Assembly (NCBI GenBank): GCA_963701375.1
Contig: CAVOZT010000003.1
Span: 186,001 to 250,000, forward strand
Reading direction: 5' to 3'
DNA length: 64,000 nt
Source of the DNA: CAVXTF01 sp963701375
GTDB taxonomy: Bacteria > Actinomycetota > Acidimicrobiia > Acidimicrobiales > CAVXTF01
This document shows positions 7,802 to 18,611 of this stretch, one piece after another (the first letter of the stretch is position 1; each line of letters opens with the position of its first letter). Below the pieces are notes generated by a model. It saw nothing but the letters and a program-made list of their open reading frames with translations. It was not told the DNA's origin and did not search any database. The translations under genes and the position numbers were made by a program.

Positions 7802-10800
7802 GTGACCCCCGACGAGAACGCCAGTGCAACGGACGGGCGCGTGCAGGACCAAGATCGATTTGCTTTTACTGAGTCCGCGACGAACGGTTCCTACGGCCGC
7901 GACGAAGCGAAGACAAGCTTCAGAGCGCGCGCTTCGGTTCGGACCTCGAGCCGGAGCCCGTCACCGTGGCTGAGGCCGGTTGCGCTGCAATCGGATCCGA
8001 ACGGCGCCGACCCGGGTCAGTCGGCTCCCTCGACCGAACCCAAGACGCCTGAGCACGCAGGAACCAGACGCGATCGGGCGATCCGCTACCCGACTGCCGC
8101 GTTGGAGCCGGCCGCGGCTTTGCTCGGATGGTTGTCACTCGCGGCATTGGGCGCCGCCGGACTTGCCACCGAGATCGCCCACCGCACGTTTTCGGCCGTG
8201 TCCCCATGGTTAGCCGTATTCCTTGCCGGGACGGTCGTAAGCATCCTGCTGGCTGGTCGCCGGCGGAGCGCGCTCGGCGTTCGTCGGCTGCTCGCCGAGG
8301 TTCAGCGGAGATATCCCCCGATCTCGGCCGTTGACGCAAACGAGTCGTCCCGGAGGGCCGACGAATTCCTGTCTGACCTGTTGGACAAGACCGCCAGCTT
8401 CGTGGGCGGACGAGCCGCTGCGCTGTATGTACTGGCGGCCGGATCGGCCGAGCCGATGCTTCGCACAGGCACGGGAATGGAGCTGACGTCGCAAGCGGTG
8501 TTTGTCGCAATCGACGTGGCCGTGACCGAAGCCCGGCCCGTCGCCATGGCCGACGACACCGAACGTACCTGGATGGTGCTTTGTGCACCTCTCGTCGTCG
8601 GTGACCGTGTGACGGGCGTGATCGTGGTCTCGGCCCCGAAGCGCTGGTCGAGGATGCAAAGACTGCCGCGACTCCAACAGGTGGCGGAGGCCGGATCGGC
8701 GGTCATAGAACGAGCCCGTCTGGGAGAAGAGGAGTGGCGGAACCGGCTCGGCGTCGCACACGCCAGGGGCCACCTCGCAATCCTCGCCGAGGCGGCGGTC
8801 ACGTTGTCCACAGGTGTGGAGTCGACCGACGAATCGTTCCTCCGGCTTGGAGAGGTAATCGTTCCCGACTTCGCGGACTGGTTCGCGGTGCACCTGGACG
8901 AGGGATCGGGAGAGCTGACCAGCGTCTCGGTCGGGCACGACAGGCGTCACTCAAGAGGACATATTCATCCCGAGGGGGAGGCGCTCGTCCGGTCGGCGAT
9001 GGCTACCGGGGGCGCCGTGGTGTCCTCGGACCTGGCGGCCGGTTGCGCCGAACCGGGTCGTCAGCCCGGCACCGAACCGGCTCTGAGCCTCATGCAGGCC
9101 TCGCCGACCAAGGAGATCGGCTCGCTCATGGTCGTTCCCCTCGAAATCAGGGGGCGACCCGTCGGTGCTCTGAGCTTCGTCACGTTTCCCGGCAGGCGAG
9201 GCTTCAGGCCGTCTGACCTCGAGGCGGCGGGCACTTTGGCGGGGACAGTTGCGGCTACGGCCGAGCGGATGCTTCTTTTCAGGCAGGGCAAGGCTCTTTC
9301 GGCGTCAGCGGACAGGCGAGCCGACCGCCTGCGAAGGCTCGTCGAGACCGCTCTGGTCGTGAGCACTCCCCTCAGCGAACACGAGGTCCTGCAAGTGCTG
9401 GCGGAACACGCGAGGCGCGTTCTCGGATGTCAACGAGTTGTCGTTACGAGCCGTAGACACGGCTTTGCGGTCGAGATGTCGTGCCCGCCCGATCCCACCG
9501 ATCTCGAGCTGACCGCAGTCGAAGATGCGACCGACCGCGTTCTCGGCGGGAGCCGGTCCGCCCAGGAATCCTCGACGATGGGCGTCGCGTCATTCCGCGT
9601 GGTCGAAGCGAAGTCGACAACGACCCCTGACTGGGTAGCGGCTCCAGTGGACCACGCAACAGGAACGGTCGGCCGGGCGATGGTCGCTCTCGGCACAGGT
9701 TCTGAACCTTTCGGCCCCGACGACGAAGCCGTTCTCGCCCTGCTTGCGCGGATGGCCTCGGTCGCTCTTGAACGGGCGGCTCTCTACGAGACTCTGCGCA
9801 GTAACGAGCAACGTCTGACCGTACTTGTCGAATCGTCACCGCTCGCGATCGCCGAGCTCGATCTCGACGGGACGGTGCGCTGGTGGAACAGGGCAGCCGG
9901 GTATCTCTTCGGCTGGGACGAGTCTGGTCTGGCTCCTCGCACCATCCCGGTGACAGGCGAAGCGGCCGTGATGCTCGACGCGCTCTGGGACCGTGCGCGG
10001 TTGGGCATGGCTACCGTCGGTGCACTCGTGCCCGCTCGCAGACCCGGGGGCGAGCTGATGGAACTGTCGCTTTCGGTTGCTCCTCTAGAAGAGAACGACG
10101 GCTCGACCGGTGGCATCCTCGCGGTGGCCGAGGACGCGACGGAGCGAGAGCAAGTGCTCGAGCAGTTCCACCGCTCTCAGCGCCTCGGAGCGATGGCGCG
10201 CCTTGCGGGCGGGATCGCTCACGACTTCAACAACCTGGTGACCGTCATTCTCGCTTCGAGCGAGACATTGATGCGGCGGATCGGACCGGACGACCCTCTG
10301 CGCGCCGAGGTCGAAGCCATCCATCGTGTCGGGAAGAGAGCCGCCGCACTTACGGGTCAGTTGCTGCAGATCGGGCACAGAAGCAGCCTGCAGCTCGTCG
10401 AGACCGATCCCTCCGAGGTGATTGCCGCCATGAGCGACGATCTGCGGAGGCTCTTCGGACCGCACGTCGAGGTCGAGATCACGACCGGCAAAGCCCACTC
10501 ACCACTTCTCGTCCTGGTGGATCGCGCTCGAGCTGGAGCGCGCCGTGCTCAATCTGGCATTCAACGCCCGCGACGCAATGCCCCAAGGGGGACGCCTGGT
10601 AATAGAGACGCGCCTCGCCCGCGGCGAAGCCGGAACAAAATGCTGGGTGGTCATCTCGATGTCGGACACAGGAATCGGTATGGACCCCTCAACGGCCGAA
10701 CATTGCTTCGAGCCCTTCTTCACGACCAAGGGAAGCGCAAGCGGCACCGGTCTCGGGCTCGCCACCGTCCACGCCATAGTCACCCAGTCGAACGGAAGCG

Positions 10801-10919
10801 TGAACGTCGAGAGCACCCCGGGGTTGGGTACGACCTTCACGCTGAGATTCCCGTTTGCGGGCAAGCCGGCGGTGCCGGCGGGCGAGCCTGAAGTTCGGGT
10901 TCAGGCCTCGAAGCGGTAG
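7802..10919 (+). CDS. Multi-domain GAF/PAS sensor histidine kinase, with frameshift
   Basis: About 1,039 codons. After a disordered N-terminus come two membrane helices (about 100-150), several GAF-like domains (about 190-660), a PAS domain (about 670-780), and the dimerisation/phosphoacceptor motif RLAGGIAHDFNNL with His near residue 807. The ATPase domain follows: N box LNLAFNARDAMP, G1 DTGIGM, F box FEPFFTTK and G2 GTGLGLA. The N box and everything after it are in a different frame. Dropping one base within 10521-10530 restores VDRLELERAVLNLAFNARDAM, so I treat this as one gene. The 3' end converges with and overlaps the response-regulator gene by 19 nt. The ligand is unknown. Confidence 0.85.
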
Positions 10920-11629
10920 CCCGCTCCGCGGACCGTCACGATCCAGCGCGGCTGGCCCGGTTTGGTCTCGATCTTCCGGCGGATACGCCTCACGTGCTCA
11001 GTCACCGTGTTGGCGTCCTGCCACTCCGAAGACGAATCCCAGACCTGTGCGAGCAGCTGGCCGCGCGTGAACACCCGCCGCGGTGAACGTGCGAGGAAGA
11101 GGAGAAGCTCGAACTCCTTGGCCGTCAGCTCGATCTTCCGCCCGAGCACCCGCACCTCGCGCGCATCCGGATTTATCTCGAGCTCGTCGAATACGAGCGA
11201 CGCAAGGTGCGACGGCCGGCGACCCCGAGTGCGGCGCAGCACCGTCTCTATCCTCGCGGCAAGCTCCGCCGACGAGAACGGTTTGACCACGTAGTCGTCG
11301 GCGCCGAGTTTCAGGCCGAAAACCCGGTCGGACTCCTGGGAACGGGCGGTCACCAAGATGACGGGCAGGTCGCTGGTCCGGCGGATGTGGGCCAGGATCG
11401 AAAACCCGTCCTCCGATGCGAGCATCACGTCGAGGATCATCAAGTCCGGTGGGCGGGTGGACAGCAGGGCCAGAGCTTCCTGGCCCGTCGAAGCGTCCCT
11501 TACCTGATAGCCCTCGGCCTCGAGGAGACGAACGAGCAGACCTCGGATCTCGGGGTCGTCGTCGACGACCACGAGCCGGCCCGATTGCCCCGGAGGGGAC
11601 GCGAAAACTTCTGCGGCTTGAGCAACCAC
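10901..11629 (-). CDS. OmpR/PhoB-family response regulator
   Basis: A 242-residue DNA-binding response regulator. The receiver domain (about 17-130) has acidic pair DDD near residue 23, phosphoacceptor Asp67 in LMILDVML, and the switch Lys in VVKPF. The winged-helix DNA-binding domain (about 145-242) ends VRGAGYRFEA. It is convergent with, and overlaps the end of, the large kinase gene. Partnership with that kinase is plausible but not shown. It lacks an obvious upstream operator. Confidence 0.92.
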   Translation of the reverse strand: MVAQAAEVFASPPGQSGRLVVVDDDPEIRGLLVRLLEAEGYQVRDASTGQEALALLSTRPPDLMILDVMLASEDGFSILAHIRRTSDLPVILVTARSQESDRVFGLKLGADDYVVKPFSSAELAARIETVLRRTRGRRPSHLASLVFDELEINPDAREVRVLGRKIELTAKEFELLLFLARSPRRVFTRGQLLAQVWDSSSEWQDANTVTEHVRRIRRKIETKPGQPRWIVTVRGAGYRFEA

Positions 11630-11793
11630 GCTCGAAGCGTAGTGACGGCAAAGATATTTGGAAAGAGGTGTAAGGGGAGTTAGTCGATTCTTGTGATTCG
11701 GGTTATCCGTGACAACGGAAACACAACGAACGACGCGGAAAGCGCGGGGGCGGATCCGATCTCCGCAACGCCGTCATGTCCTCGGGCGACGAT

Positions 11794-13311
11794 TCACCCA
11801 ATCGCCTCGAGCTCTTCGCGTTCATATGCCCGCAGGCGCTCGAAGTGCTCTCTCAGCTCGCGACGGCGCCCGCGGTCTTGTGCCAGATTGACGAGCTCCA
11901 AAGGGTCCGTCCCGTGGTCGTACCACTCGTGGTCCTGGTCGTCGAAGTCGCTATCGACGTCGAAGAGCTTGGTTCCGGGGTCGGCTCCCCACAGGCCGGT
12001 AGAAGGCTTACCTCCTCCGATCCCGTAGTAACGCGAGTACTTGGTCTTTCCGTCGAAGAAGCCGCGAAGCGCATACCGCACGCGGTTCAACCGCTCGGTC
12101 TGTGCGGAATCCTGAGCGAACAAGACATGGTCGCGGACGCTTGCCTCGGGCCGATCGAGCACGGGTCGCAGATCGATCCCCTGGAGGCTCATGGCTCCCA
12201 CTCCGATCGCCGAGTCCACTCCTGCCAGCCCGCAGATCGTCAACGCAAGATCCACGTGTGTCGCGAGTGCGTCGGTCGCCGTCCCGGGACTCGTCACTCC
12301 AGGAACCTGGATGTAGAGAGGGACGCGCATTATCTCGTCGTAGACAAATGGTCCCTTTGAACGCAGCCCGTGTGAACCGCACATGTCGCCATGGTCCGAC
12401 GTGAAGATGACAGCGGTCTCGTTCCACGCGCCTGACTCTTCGAGCGCGCTCAAGACCGTCCCGAGGCTGCGGTCGGCCTGACGGTGGAGCTCGACGTAGT
12501 AGTCGAGGTGCCGGAGCCACGCCGCTTTGTCATCGGGATCGATCATTCCCCAGATCCCGTGCTGCTGGTCGTATCTCCACTGTCGGTGCGCCTCGGGTTT
12601 CGTGTGAAGATCGTCTTCGAAGTTTGAAGGCAGTTCCTCGAAGACCTCCTCGTAATCGTCTGTGTAGACAGGCAGGGGGTCGTCCTCCTTCCACGCGGCC
12701 GTCGTGAGGAGTTGCCGAGCGGCTCGTACCTCCTCCGGATGTGCCTCCGCGTAGCCCGGTTGGTCGATTGGAAACCACATGACGTCGTGAGGATTAACGA
12801 GCGCGACCGTGAGGAACCAGGGCCTACTCGACGACCCCGGCCTGACGTTTGCTCTTATCCATTGTGCGGCGTTCGACGCGATGATCGGGTCGAACGCCAC
12901 CCCTGTACCCGCCCAACCCATGAAGTGACGGTCGTTGCCTTCCCAATCGGAGAAGCCGTATGCGACCATGTCGGGCGACGCCGATCGAGAAAGATGCCAT
13001 TTACCTATATAAGAGGAACGGTATCCGGCGTCGCCGATAATCGACCCGAGCGTCGGGATCAGCGGATCGAGCTCGGTGTGCTCCGGTTGGATGACGTTGT
13101 CGACGACCCCGTGACCGGGTAGGTAACGACCGGTGAAGAGACTCGCTCTGCTCGGTGAGCACGGAGACGAGTGGGTGTAGTACCTCGTGAACTCGAGTCC
13201 TTGCGATATGAGCCTGTCCCGCCAAGGAAGCTCCACGTGGTCGGGCAACCAGCTGCGCTGCCGCTCTTGATCGGACACCACGAGCAGGATGTTCCGAGTT
13301 TCGGAAGCCAC
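11794..13311 (-). CDS. Sulfatase (alkaline-phosphatase superfamily)
   Basis: A 505-residue type I sulfatase hydrolysing sulfate esters. The formylglycine motif C-S-P-S-R is present (Cys51) followed by ASLFTGRY, so it needs a formylglycine-generating enzyme. Metal-binding segments NILLVVSDQE and FTSDHGDMCGSHG are present (the first is VSDQ rather than the common DD). No signal peptide, so it is probably cytoplasmic. The substrate (choline sulfate, aryl or glycan sulfate) cannot be read. It stands alone between the response regulator and the pst locus. Confidence 0.9.
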   Translation of the reverse strand: MASETRNILLVVSDQERQRSWLPDHVELPWRDRLISQGLEFTRYYTHSSPCSPSRASLFTGRYLPGHGVVDNVIQPEHTELDPLIPTLGSIIGDAGYRSSYIGKWHLSRSASPDMVAYGFSDWEGNDRHFMGWAGTGVAFDPIIASNAAQWIRANVRPGSSSRPWFLTVALVNPHDVMWFPIDQPGYAEAHPEEVRAARQLLTTAAWKEDDPLPVYTDDYEEVFEELPSNFEDDLHTKPEAHRQWRYDQQHGIWGMIDPDDKAAWLRHLDYYVELHRQADRSLGTVLSALEESGAWNETAVIFTSDHGDMCGSHGLRSKGPFVYDEIMRVPLYIQVPGVTSPGTATDALATHVDLALTICGLAGVDSAIGVGAMSLQGIDLRPVLDRPEASVRDHVLFAQDSAQTERLNRVRYALRGFFDGKTKYSRYYGIGGGKPSTGLWGADPGTKLFDVDSDFDDQDHEWYDHGTDPLELVNLAQDRGRRRELREHFERLRAYEREELEAIG

Positions 13312-13386
13312 CGGGGAGAAGGTAGCTCAGAACGTTGCGAGTTCCCGGGGGGTCGGCGGCGACCGGGCTCGGGAACGAGGGCGCTC

Positions 13387-13401
13387 ACCCCCGAAGGGGG
13401 A
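13387..13401 (-). terminator. Stable UUCG hairpin in the 230-bp spacer 13312-13541
   Basis: The minus-strand RNA contains five Cs, UUC and five Gs, giving a C(UUCG)G tetraloop hairpin. It lies between the response-regulator stop (13542) and the sulfatase start (13311). No U-run follows, so it may be a weak terminator or a sulfatase leader element. I see no gene elsewhere in this spacer. Confidence 0.35.
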
Positions 13402-13541
13402 TGCCTGGGGCGGCGCACACCTCAAGCCCTTCCCGGCCGCCGCCCACCACCCGAAAGGAGCGGATCAGCCGTGCGCACGGTACGCGCCCAACGTGAACGC
13501 CACGTAACCGGTTCTGCACGGCCGGATGAAAATTTGGAGCC

Positions 13542-14321
13542 TCAGAGCCTCGGCACAGGCTTTCCCTCAGGATCGAACCGGAAGCCGACGCCCCGCACCG
13601 TGAGCAGGAAGAGGGGCCGGGCCGGCTCGTCTTCCAGCTTCACGCGTAGACGCCGGACGTGCGTGTCGAGAGTCCGGGTGTCGGTCAGCTCCCTACCCGC
13701 CCACAGCTGATCTATCAGCTCTTCGCGAGTTCGCACCTGTCCGGGGGGAGAAAGGAGCACCGCGAGCAAATCGAACTCGAGGCGCGACAGGTACACCGCT
13801 CTGCCGTTCACCGACACGAACCGCTGCGCGAGATCCACCCTCACCGGGCCCGCTTGAATGGCCTCGCGCCGAGGGGCCGGAGCGGGGGAGATCTCGGCAG
13901 GAAGAAGTCGCCGGCTCGTCGGCGACCGCCGGAGCACCGCCTGCATCCTGGCGACGAGCTCACGCAGACGGAAAGGCTTTGTGACGTAGTCCGACGCGCC
14001 GAGCTCCAAGCCCAGTACAACATCCACCTCGGATCCGAGCGCCGTCACCATTATGACGGGAACCGGAGCAAGCGCTTTCATGCGCCTGCACACCTCTGTA
14101 CCGGACATCCCCGGCAACATCAGATCGAGCAGCACGATGTCCGGGGCATGTTGATTGAAGCTCCGAAGTCCGTCGGGACCGTCGACTGCGAGCTCGACCT
14201 CGTATCCCTCGCTCCTCAGACCGATTTGGAGAGCCTCGCGGTAAGACTCCTCGTCTTCGACGACAAGCACCCTTACCGGTTGGTCCGTCCCTACAAGTAT
14301 CGGCTCGGTCATTGTCGTCAC
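13542..14321 (-). CDS. PhoB/PhoP-type response regulator at the end of the pst operon
   Basis: A 259-residue OmpR-family regulator. The receiver domain has VEDEE, Asp66 in IVLLDLMLP and the switch Lys in VTKPF. A Pro-rich linker (about 135-160) precedes a winged-helix domain ending TVRGVGFRFD. GTG 14321 overlaps the pstA stop as GTGA, so it is translationally coupled; ATG 14312 is an alternative start. Position in the pst operon supports a phosphate-response role. No histidine kinase accompanies it here. Confidence 0.88.
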   Translation of the reverse strand: MTTMTEPILVGTDQPVRVLVVEDEESYREALQIGLRSEGYEVELAVDGPDGLRSFNQHAPDIVLLDLMLPGMSGTEVCRRMKALAPVPVIMVTALGSEVDVVLGLELGASDYVTKPFRLRELVARMQAVLRRSPTSRRLLPAEISPAPAPRREAIQAGPVRVDLAQRFVSVNGRAVYLSRLEFDLLAVLLSPPGQVRTREELIDQLWAGRELTDTRTLDTHVRRLRVKLEDEPARPLFLLTVRGVGFRFDPEGKPVPRL

Positions 14322-15271
14322 CTTCGACCAGTCTGACGGTCCGGCGCATATCGTTGCGTGAGGGCAAGAACGACCCGGGACGCCAGTATCAGGATCACGA
14401 CGAGCGCGACGAGAAGAAGGGCCGCTTCGTTGGCGAGTTGGCGCGCAGACGTGTAGGGCTCGTCATAGAACGTGTAAACGACGTAGGTCAGATATCCCAC
14501 GGGATTGTGAGTCAGATGCCAGGGCGCGCTCGGAAGCCCATTGTTGAACCCGGCCGTGTAAAGCAATGGAGCCGTCTCTCCCATCGCGATCGCGACTGCA
14601 ACGATGATCCCTGTGGTGATCCCCGGCAACGCCGGACGAAGGACCACCTTGCGGAGGAGGTATCCACTGCTCAAGCCGAGGGCCTCTGCTCCTTCGCGAT
14701 AGCTCGTAGGAACGCTTCTCATCGCCACCTCTGTCGTCTTTGTGATGTAAGGGACTACCAGTACCGACAAGACGATGAGCGCCGCGCCGAGGGAGTACCC
14801 CCAATGGAATTGCACCACCAGCGTGACGTAGCCGACATAGCCGAGCACGATCGAGGGGACACCCGACAGGATCTCCGACGCGCCGCGGAGCAATGTCCCA
14901 CGTCCCTCCGAGCAGAATTCTGCGAGGTAGACGCCGCCCGAGATCCCGATGATCCCTGCGATGATCGCGACACCGGCCACGATCTCGAGCGTTCCGACGA
15001 TTGCATTCCTGAGTCCACCTCCGATGCCCTGGGTGTCGGTCGTGAACGCGTTCCATTGCCAATGCGGGACAGCGCGGACCACGATGCCGCCCACGACAGA
15101 CACCACGGGTACGAGCACGAGCAACAGAGCAAGACCAGCCAGCACCCAAGCGACGCGGTTGGTGGCGCGCCTTCTGCGCAGATGGACCGCGGTTGCCTGT
15201 CGGCGGAATTCGGAACGCTCGTCCCCACCGCGAGTACTCCTGGGAGACGACACTCGAGTGTCCGGCGTCAT
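14318..15271 (-). CDS. pstA: Phosphate ABC transporter permease PstA
   Basis: Inner-membrane permease of the high-affinity phosphate importer: 317 residues from ATG 15271, six hydrophobic segments, and the EAA-like loop EVAMRSVPTSYREGAEALGL that contacts PstB. SGVPSIVLGYVGY is a typical PstA segment. The start follows the pstC stop by one base. A longer frame to 15334 exists but would overlap pstC by about 60 nt. Confidence 0.93.
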   Translation of the reverse strand: MTPDTRVSSPRSTRGGDERSEFRRQATAVHLRRRRATNRVAWVLAGLALLLVLVPVVSVVGGIVVRAVPHWQWNAFTTDTQGIGGGLRNAIVGTLEIVAGVAIIAGIIGISGGVYLAEFCSEGRGTLLRGASEILSGVPSIVLGYVGYVTLVVQFHWGYSLGAALIVLSVLVVPYITKTTEVAMRSVPTSYREGAEALGLSSGYLLRKVVLRPALPGITTGIIVAVAIAMGETAPLLYTAGFNNGLPSAPWHLTHNPVGYLTYVVYTFYDEPYTSARQLANEAALLLVALVVILILASRVVLALTQRYAPDRQTGRR

Positions 15272-15272
15272 G

Positions 15273-16329
15273 TCAGATGCCCCGTCCGACCGGCAGCACC
15301 GTTGTGGCCACTCGCCTAACGAGGAGCCGAGCACCGATGTTGGCGATCAGGGTGATGACGAAGAGCACGAGCGCGATCTCTGCGAGCGTGGCGACAGCGA
15401 ACCCCGTCCCGTCGCTGAGTGCTCCGTCAAGCTGAGAAACGATGACGGAGGCAATCGTGGCGAACTCTGAGAAGATCGAATGGGGAACAACGCCGATCTG
15501 GACTCCGCTTATTATCGCAACGGCGATCGTCTCGCCCAGCGCTCGGCCGAGCCCGAGCATCGAAGCACCTACGACCCCGGCGCGAACCCACGGAAACGTG
15601 ACAGCCCTCACTGCCTCGGCGTCGGTCATTCCGAGCGCCTCTGCACCTTCGACCGTCGCGCGCGGGACCTGACGGAGCAGATCACGTGTGGTGGCGGCGA
15701 TGATCGGCACCACCATGATTGCAAGTACGATCCCCGCGGGGAGCAGGCCCTCACCGAAGCCGGTGGGACCACGAAAGAACGAGAGCACCGGCACATTAGG
15801 AACGTGACTGGCAACGCCGGCGAGATGAGCCGCCAGGAACGGCCCAAGCGTCAGATATCCCCATAACCCGTAGACGACGCTCGGCACACCGGCGAGCACC
15901 TCGAGACAGAATCCGACTCCGCTCGACAGTCTCGGAGGCAGTTTCTCGACCACGATCATCGCGGTTCCGACTCCCACCGGTATGGCGAGGATGAGAGCAA
16001 TTGCCGATGACTCGAGCGTGCCGATGACGAGAGGTAGGACCCCGAAGCTCGCGCCGACCGGATGGCTCACTCCGCCGGTCGTCACGGGATTGGCGAAGAG
16101 GCCCCCAAGTCGCCAGGTGTCACGGACGAAGAAGCCAGCCCCGTTGTACTTGATCGCGGGCAGCGCCTTGACGACCAGGACGATGACGATGAGCACGATC
16201 GCCACGATCGGTACCAGAGCAAGCGCCCGAAGGCCGTGCGGAAGTATTTGCTCGAAGCGAGGTGGCCTCCGCGCCTGAAGGTCGCGCAGTGCCGCCGGTC
16301 ACTGCGGGGGACGCTTCGACGGGCGACAC
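15273..16329 (-). CDS. pstC: Phosphate ABC transporter permease PstC, N-terminal frameshift
   Basis: Permease partner of PstA with six membrane segments. It has GVPSVVYGLWG and the coupling loop DLLRQVPRATVEGAEALGM. The in-frame start at 16205 would cut into the first helix. The coding signal continues upstream as RFEQILPHGLRALALVPIV without any start codon. In the neighbouring frame GTG 16329 opens MSPVEASPAV... Dropping one base near 16258 joins ...GAEAT to RFEQ, giving a normal N-terminus. I therefore call one gene with an extra base. Confidence 0.85.
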
Positions 16330-16401
16330 CAGGACTGCTTCAGAAATCCAGTTCAGGCGCAGCTAAAGCTCGAGAACCCTTCCTTGCCACGAGATATTGG
16401 G

Positions 16402-17576
16402 TCACGAGATCTTGGCGAGTTGGTTGACGGCGATGTTCACGACCTGTGACGGCAGGGGGACGAAATGAACCTGGTCGAGGTAAGACGTTGCGTTCCCGCC
16501 CGCGGGGTCGATCGCCCATGCCAAGAAGGCTTGAATCGCAGCCGCGTCTTGTGAGCTCGTCTGGTGAGCAAGGACGATCGCGTACTCGTAATTGACGATC
16601 GGGTACCCGCCGGTCGCCGGACCGTAGATCATCGAGATCGTCCCGGTCGCAGGCGTCTCCGTCGCGAAGCCGGCGGCCTCGGCCGATATCGTCGTCGCCG
16701 TCGGCAACTCGAAGTTGCCGGACTTGTTCTGGAGCTCCGCTTCGCCCAGTCCTGCCGAAAGAGCCTTGGATAGGTAGCTGATCCCCAAATAGGCGATGCA
16801 GCCCTTCGTAGCCTGGCACGCTGCGAGCATCCCGAATTCTTCTGTGCGCCCTCCGCGCCGGGAGTATTCGGGAATTGGATCGATGTGCTGTAGCTGTACT
16901 TGGCTCCCCATCCGTTCGGGTCTGCGTCCGACAAGAACGACGTGAACAAGAACGTGTCGCCTGAACTGTCAGATCTGTGCACGGTCACGATCGGCAGGTT
17001 CGGAAGTGTCACCCCAGGGTTCAAGGTCTTTATTTGCGTGGCGTCCCAGTTGGTCACCTGTCCCTGGTAGATGGCGGACAGGAGTTGTCCGGTGAGCTTC
17101 AGGTTGCCTGTTACGCCTGGCACGTTGTACGTAACGACCTGGGAGGAGATCGCGAGCGGGATGTTCATGAGACCCGAGTACTGGCTGACCTGAGTGGGTG
17201 AGAGATAGGCGTCGGATGCGCCTACCTGAACGGTCCCTGTCGCGGCAGCGGAGACTCCCGTCCCCGACCCCGTCGCAGCGGTCGTGACCGACAGGTTCGG
17301 GAACTTCTGCTTGGCGCCGCTCACCCAGAGATTGAACAGAGGGTAGAGAAGGCTCGATCCAGTCTCGAGCAGCGAGACCGAAGAAGTCGGCGCCTTTGAC
17401 TCGAAACTCGAAAGCGATGCACTCGCCGACGTGGTGGCTGTCGTCTGTTTCGTGTTGCCGGCCGTCGTCGAAGTTCCCGAACTCGACGACGAGCTGCACG
17501 CGGCGAGCGTGATCGCTGCGGCTGCGAGGACTGAAACGATGACGGCTCGACGACTTGCACGCTGACGCGTGGGCAT
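16402..17576 (-). CDS. pstS: Phosphate-binding lipoprotein PstS, with frameshift
   Basis: Surface-anchored phosphate receptor. Signal peptide with lipobox LAAC (Cys near residue 27), a Ser/Thr-rich spacer, then the PstS fold with ETGSSLLYPLFNLW, TAATGSGTG (phosphate loop) and VTVHRSDSSGDTFLFTSFL. The C-terminal third (MLAACQATKGCIAYLGISYL onward) is in another frame. Adding one G at the GGG run (plus-strand CCC 16831-16833) restores KNSGMLAAC. ATG 17576 is chosen because GGAGAT precedes it; the longer frame to 17639 has no ribosome site. Confidence 0.9.
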
Positions 17577-17659
17577 GCGAAATCTCCTTTCAGACGTCTT
17601 GTGCGACACGGGCTCTGAGTTGGTCCTTGACTGGTCCATGGACGGGTCTCCGACTTCTC

Positions 17660-18526
17660 TCAGCCGATCCTTCCGCTCACGTAGCTCGCGGTCTCTGGCT
17701 CCTTCGGAGCGTCAAACACCTGGGAGGTAAGCCCCGACTCCACGAGCCGGCCGTTGTACAGAAAGGCGGTCGTGCCCGAGATGCGTCTCGCCTGCGCCAG
17801 GTTGTGCGTGATGATCACGATGGTCAGGTCGGGGGCGAGCTTGCGAATGAGGTCCTCCACCATCTCGGTTGACATCGGGTCGAGCGAAGAGGTCGGTTCG
17901 TCCAAAAGCAGCACCTCGGGATCCACAGCCAGCGCCCGCGCAAGACACAGGAGTTGCTGTTGACCTCCTGACAACCTGAATGGTGAGTCACCCATCCGGT
18001 CGGCGATCGCAGACCAGAGACCTACCTGCTTCAGGCGATCTTCGGCAATCCCGGGCAAATCCGCGCGAGGAGCGAGCCGATGAGCCTTCACACCCGCCAC
18101 GACGTTGTCGCGTATGGACATGGGAAACGGATTGGGCCGCTGGAACACCATGCCTACGCGCCGCCGAACCAGCAACGGGTCAGCAGAGCCGCCGTAGATG
18201 TCCATCCCTTCGAGCTCGACGCTGCCACGCCGCCAGAAGCCGCGGACCTTGTCGTTCATGCGATTGAGCGTCCTCAAGAAGGTCGACTTTCCGCAGCCGG
18301 TCGGGCCGATGAGTGCGGTGACGGCACCGGGAGGGAAGTCGATACTCACGTCACTCAGAACTGTCTTCGCTCCGAATCCGAGCGAGACGTCTCGTGAGGT
18401 CAGAACCGGACGCGCGAGCGTCAGAGTTGATGCATAGGACGGCTCTCCGGCCGAGGATGCAGCAAGACTCTGATCGGCGTGAGCCTGTCCGACATCGGCC
18501 TCACGGGTCGCGGAGCTTGGATCCAT
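17660..18526 (-). CDS. pstB: Phosphate ABC transporter ATPase PstB
   Basis: ATP-binding subunit of the Pst importer, 288 residues. Walker A GPTGCGKST, Q-loop FQRPNPFPMS, signature LSGGQQQ and Walker B LLLDEPTSSLD are intact. The N-terminal 45 residues precede the ABC domain and may mean that the true start is further downstream. It is the first gene of the operon here (pstB-S-C-A-regulator), an unusual order. The PHO-box-like array lies immediately upstream. Confidence 0.93.
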   Translation of the reverse strand: MDPSSATREADVGQAHADQSLAASSAGEPSYASTLTLARPVLTSRDVSLGFGAKTVLSDVSIDFPPGAVTALIGPTGCGKSTFLRTLNRMNDKVRGFWRRGSVELEGMDIYGGSADPLLVRRRVGMVFQRPNPFPMSIRDNVVAGVKAHRLAPRADLPGIAEDRLKQVGLWSAIADRMGDSPFRLSGGQQQLLCLARALAVDPEVLLLDEPTSSLDPMSTEMVEDLIRKLAPDLTIVIITHNLAQARRISGTTAFLYNGRLVESGLTSQVFDAPKEPETASYVSGRIG

Positions 18527-18545
18527 CTGTGCGGACCGTACCTGT

Positions 18546-18600
18546 GCAAGGTGAACGAGAAGGGAACTGCGGGTTATCCCCCCATGATCGTTCGGTGAAC
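18546..18600 (-). promoter_or_regulatory. Five-unit 11-bp direct-repeat array (PHO-box-like) before pstB
   Basis: Read on the minus strand in strict 11-bp register: GTTCACCGAAC, GATCATGGGGG, GATAACCCGCA, GTTCCCTTCTC, GTTCACCTTGC. The first and last units match the actinobacterial PhoP-box core GTTCACC exactly and the middle three are degenerate. It lies 20 nt before the pstB start and just beyond the lipase stop. It is the natural target for the PhoB/PhoP-type regulator at the other end of the operon. Confidence 0.7.
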
Positions 18601-18611
18601 TCCTTGGCTGG

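Noticed and set aside
15626..15847. Small minus-strand frames within pstC
   Set aside because: Out-of-frame shadows; the pstC frame carries all permease motifs here.
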